From DATMYQ01 sp035560935 (lineage in GTDB: Bacteria; Bacillota; Negativicutes; Sporomusales; Sporomusaceae): a stretch of 7,355 nt of DNA. Made by a program: the position numbers and the translations under genes. Below are positions 5,965 through 7,355 of the stretch, piece by piece (positions within the stretch are counted from its first letter, which is position 1; each line of letters opens with the position of its first letter). The stretch lies in contig DATMYQ010000199.1 of assembly GCA_035560935.1 (NCBI GenBank), positions 1-7,355 of the forward strand. The letters run 5' to 3'. Under the pieces are notes generated by a model. The model was not told the origin of the DNA, ran no database searches, and saw nothing but the letters and a program-made list of their open reading frames with translations.

Positions 5965-5993
5965 AGTATAGCGAAGATGGGAAAAATAGTCCA
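5965..5993 (-). promoter_or_regulatory. Candidate sigma-A promoter of the DUF134 gene
   Basis: Reading the minus strand, TGGACT (5993 down to 5988; four of six matches to TTGACA) and TATACT (5970 down to 5965; five of six matches to TATAAT) are spaced by 17 bases. Transcription would begin near 5958, leaving a leader of about 35 nt. The palindrome GCATATGC (5949-5956) lies at the expected start of the transcript and could be an operator, though eight bases is short. Confidence 0.6.
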
Positions 5994-6171
5994 GTGATTT
6001 TTCAAAAAATAGTGCGTGGTGTGACTGAGGTTGTTTTTCTGTTGAATATAATTTGGTGGCGACAGCTATTTTGGCAGGAGTTTTTTTGCTGCGGTCAGAA
6101 GCTATAGGAAGAAAGAATGAAAATGAGGTATTGATTATTTGGAGAGTATTGATGTAGGGAGAGAGAAGAAA
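5994..6171 (+). promoter_or_regulatory. Intergenic leader and candidate promoter of the DEAD-box gene
   Basis: This gene-free stretch between divergent genes has a perfect TATAAT at 6047-6052. No good -35 lies 16-18 bases upstream; the best nearby sequences are TGACTG/CTGAGG around 6022-6030. Initiation near 6059 would leave a leader of about 113 nt. The leader has a run of seven T at 6081-6087 and a purine-rich stretch (AGGGAGAGAG, 6156-6165) that serves as Shine-Dalgarno for the ATG at 6172. An in-frame TTG at 6139 preceded by TGAGGT (6124-6129) is a possible alternative start. Confidence 0.5.
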
Positions 6172-7332
6172 ATGTTCGATGCGTTTGCAGGGTTAGGTGT
6201 TATAACACCGTTGATTGCCGGTTTGGGTAAGAGAAATATTACCATTCCTACTGAAATACAAAGTGAAGTGATTCCTGGGATATTGAGCGGCAAGAGTTTG
6301 ATTGCCCAATCTCCGACAGGAACAGGGAAGACTTTGGCCTATCTGATACCGCTTTTCCAACGGATTGATCGTGAACGTCGCGAGAATCAGGTGATTGTTC
6401 TGGCGCCCACCCACGAGTTGGTGATCCAAATTCAACGGCAAATTGAACAATTGGCCACGGATTCAGAGGTTGGTGTTACTTCGGCGTCCATCATTGGCAA
6501 CGTAAATATTTTACGTCAGATTGAAAAGTTGAAAGAGAAACCGCAAATTATTGTGGGCAGCGCCGGCCGGATTCTGGAATTGATTCAGAAGAAGAAGATC
6601 AAGGCGCAAACGGTCAGAAGCATCGTCATAGACGAGGCGGACCGCCTGCTGGATGACAGCAACCGCGATTTGGTAAAGGCAGTCATCAAAACGACGTTAA
6701 AAGACCGGCAGTTATTGCTATTTTCTGCGACCATTACCCCGGCGACTCAGGAACAGGCTCAGGCGCTGATGCCAGAGTCGGAAGTGATCGTAGCGGGAGA
6801 ACAACGGGTTGCCGCAGAGATTGACCATTGCTATCTGGTGGCGGAGCAACGGGAAAAAATTGAGTTGCTCCGCAAACTGGTTCACGGCATCCATGGCGCG
6901 CAGGCGTTGGTATTTTTGAATAAAAGCGATCAGATTGAAATGGCGGTCAGCAAGTTGACGCATCACGGTCTGAACGCGGCGGGCCTTTTCGGCAGCTCTT
7001 CCAAAAATGACCGTCAGAAAGCGTTGACGGATTTCCGCAACCGCAAAGTGCAGTTATTGGTCGCATCCGATCTTGCGGCCAGAGGATTGGATATTTTCGG
7101 CGTGGAATATATCATCAGCATGGATATTCCCGAGGAACCGGAGATGTATCTTCATCGGGCCGGGCGAACGGGACGGGCCGGCGCTAAAGGAACCAGCGTT
7201 GTTTTGCTGAATCCGCAGGAACTGCAGCATGTAGCAACCTATGAACGAAAGTTGGGTATACGATTTGCGGCGAGAAAAATGCTCCGGGGCGAAATGGTAG
7301 CGCTCCATAGTGAAAAGCAGGAGCGAAAGTAG
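6172..7332 (+). CDS. DEAD-box ATP-dependent RNA helicase, minimal core, YfmL-like
   Basis: This 386-residue cytoplasmic RNA helicase carries both RecA-like domains. Visible motifs are the Q motif (IPTEIQ, 25-30), motif I SPTGTGKT (47-54), motif Ia PTHEL (79-83), motif Ib SAGR (130-133), motif II DEAD (154-157), motif III SAT (185-187), motif IV ALVFLN (245-250), motif V ARGLD (303-307) and motif VI HRAGRTGR (328-335). It has only about 50 residues after motif VI and no RNA-binding extension. Overall it resembles Bacillus YfmL in length and in phrases such as the SPTGTGKTLAY block, suggesting a role in ribosome assembly or RNA remodelling (inference). Motifs Ia and Ib depart from the usual PTREL and TPGR. 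The ATG at 6172 is chosen because it matches the family N-terminus and has GGGAG ten bases upstream; a TTG at 6139 would add 11 residues. It appears monocistronic and is divergent from the DUF134 gene. Confidence 0.94.
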   Translation: MFDAFAGLGVITPLIAGLGKRNITIPTEIQSEVIPGILSGKSLIAQSPTGTGKTLAYLIPLFQRIDRERRENQVIVLAPTHELVIQIQRQIEQLATDSEVGVTSASIIGNVNILRQIEKLKEKPQIIVGSAGRILELIQKKKIKAQTVRSIVIDEADRLLDDSNRDLVKAVIKTTLKDRQLLLFSATITPATQEQAQALMPESEVIVAGEQRVAAEIDHCYLVAEQREKIELLRKLVHGIHGAQALVFLNKSDQIEMAVSKLTHHGLNAAGLFGSSSKNDRQKALTDFRNRKVQLLVASDLAARGLDIFGVEYIISMDIPEEPEMYLHRAGRTGRAGAKGTSVVLLNPQELQHVATYERKLGIRFAARKMLRGEMVALHSEKQERK

Positions 7333-7340
7333 ACTGTAAA

Positions 7341-7346
7341 TTGACA
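7341..7346 (+). promoter_or_regulatory. Possible -35 box at the window edge
   Basis: A perfect TTGACA starts nine bases after the helicase stop codon. A matching -10 would lie about 17 bases further on, beyond the end of the window, so this cannot be confirmed here. No terminator is visible in the 23 bases after the helicase gene. Confidence 0.3.
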
Positions 7347-7355
7347 TATTAATAA

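Noticed and set aside
5448..5966. Plus-strand 172-codon open frame covering the whole DUF134 gene
   Set aside because: It is antisense to a gene with a recognised family, clear Shine-Dalgarno and promoter. The translation is low-complexity at the N-terminus and resembles no family.
6117..6134. Five-codon open frame (MKMRY) in the DEAD-box leader, preceded by AGGAAG
   Set aside because: It is too short to judge. It shows no attenuator structure or run of regulatory codons, so a leader peptide is not supported.
6139..6171. TTG start adding 11 residues to the DEAD-box helicase
   Set aside because: A passable TGAGGT lies nine bases upstream, but the ATG at 6172 aligns with the family N-terminus and has its own purine-rich site. 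Kept only as an alternative.
1..7355. Mobile elements, CRISPR arrays, phage genes, toxin-antitoxin pairs
   Set aside because: I saw no terminal inverted repeats with transposase, no regularly spaced repeats, and no integrase or toxin-like genes. The tRNA has no direct repeat of its 3' end downstream in the window that would mark an integrated element.

Overview
The window looks like part of a chromosome from a diderm Firmicute (Negativicutes, for example the Sporomusa/Pelosinus group). This is inferred from two things seen together. Ribosome binding sites are strong and Bacillus/Clostridium-like, and the DEAD-box helicase resembles Bacillus YfmL, as in low-GC Gram-positives. The RND pump and its adaptor carry a TolC-docking motif, which only makes sense with an outer membrane. 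No marker gene in the window fixes the genus.

Layout. A tRNA-Val(GAC) gene (6-82) ends in a strong intrinsic terminator (91-132). An AT-rich gene-free stretch (133-429) carries a good candidate promoter and some weak repeats. It leads into a two-gene plus-strand operon: a periplasmic adaptor (430-1566) and an RND inner-membrane pump (1563-4784). The two overlap by ATGA, and the second gene has a near-perfect Shine-Dalgarno inside the end of the first. A symmetrical hairpin (4813-4850) lies between this operon and the convergent minus-strand genes, and can serve both strands.

On the minus strand, reading from 5924 down, come a DUF134 protein with a C-terminal zinc ribbon and a Gly/His/Cys-rich tail (5445-5924), then a small zinc-ribbon plus winged-helix protein (4927-5316). 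Both look like metal-binding DNA-binding proteins, with the two domains in opposite order. They may be co-transcribed from a promoter at 5965-5993, with an imperfect 14-bp inverted repeat between them. Divergent from them is a minimal-core DEAD-box RNA helicase (6172-7332), with a consensus -10 box and a leader of roughly 110 nt. The last bases contain a perfect TTGACA that may be the -35 box of a gene beyond the window.

How the genes work together. The adaptor and pump form two parts of a tripartite efflux system. No outer-membrane factor or local regulator is present, so the channel would have to be encoded elsewhere. The two zinc-ribbon/HTH proteins are candidate regulators, but nothing in the sequence ties them to the pump. 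I found no mobile elements, CRISPR arrays or phage genes. I do not see a clearly new system. The most unusual part is the minus-strand pair of zinc-ribbon/HTH proteins, including an internal Shine-Dalgarno plus ATG exactly at the domain junction of the DUF134 protein.
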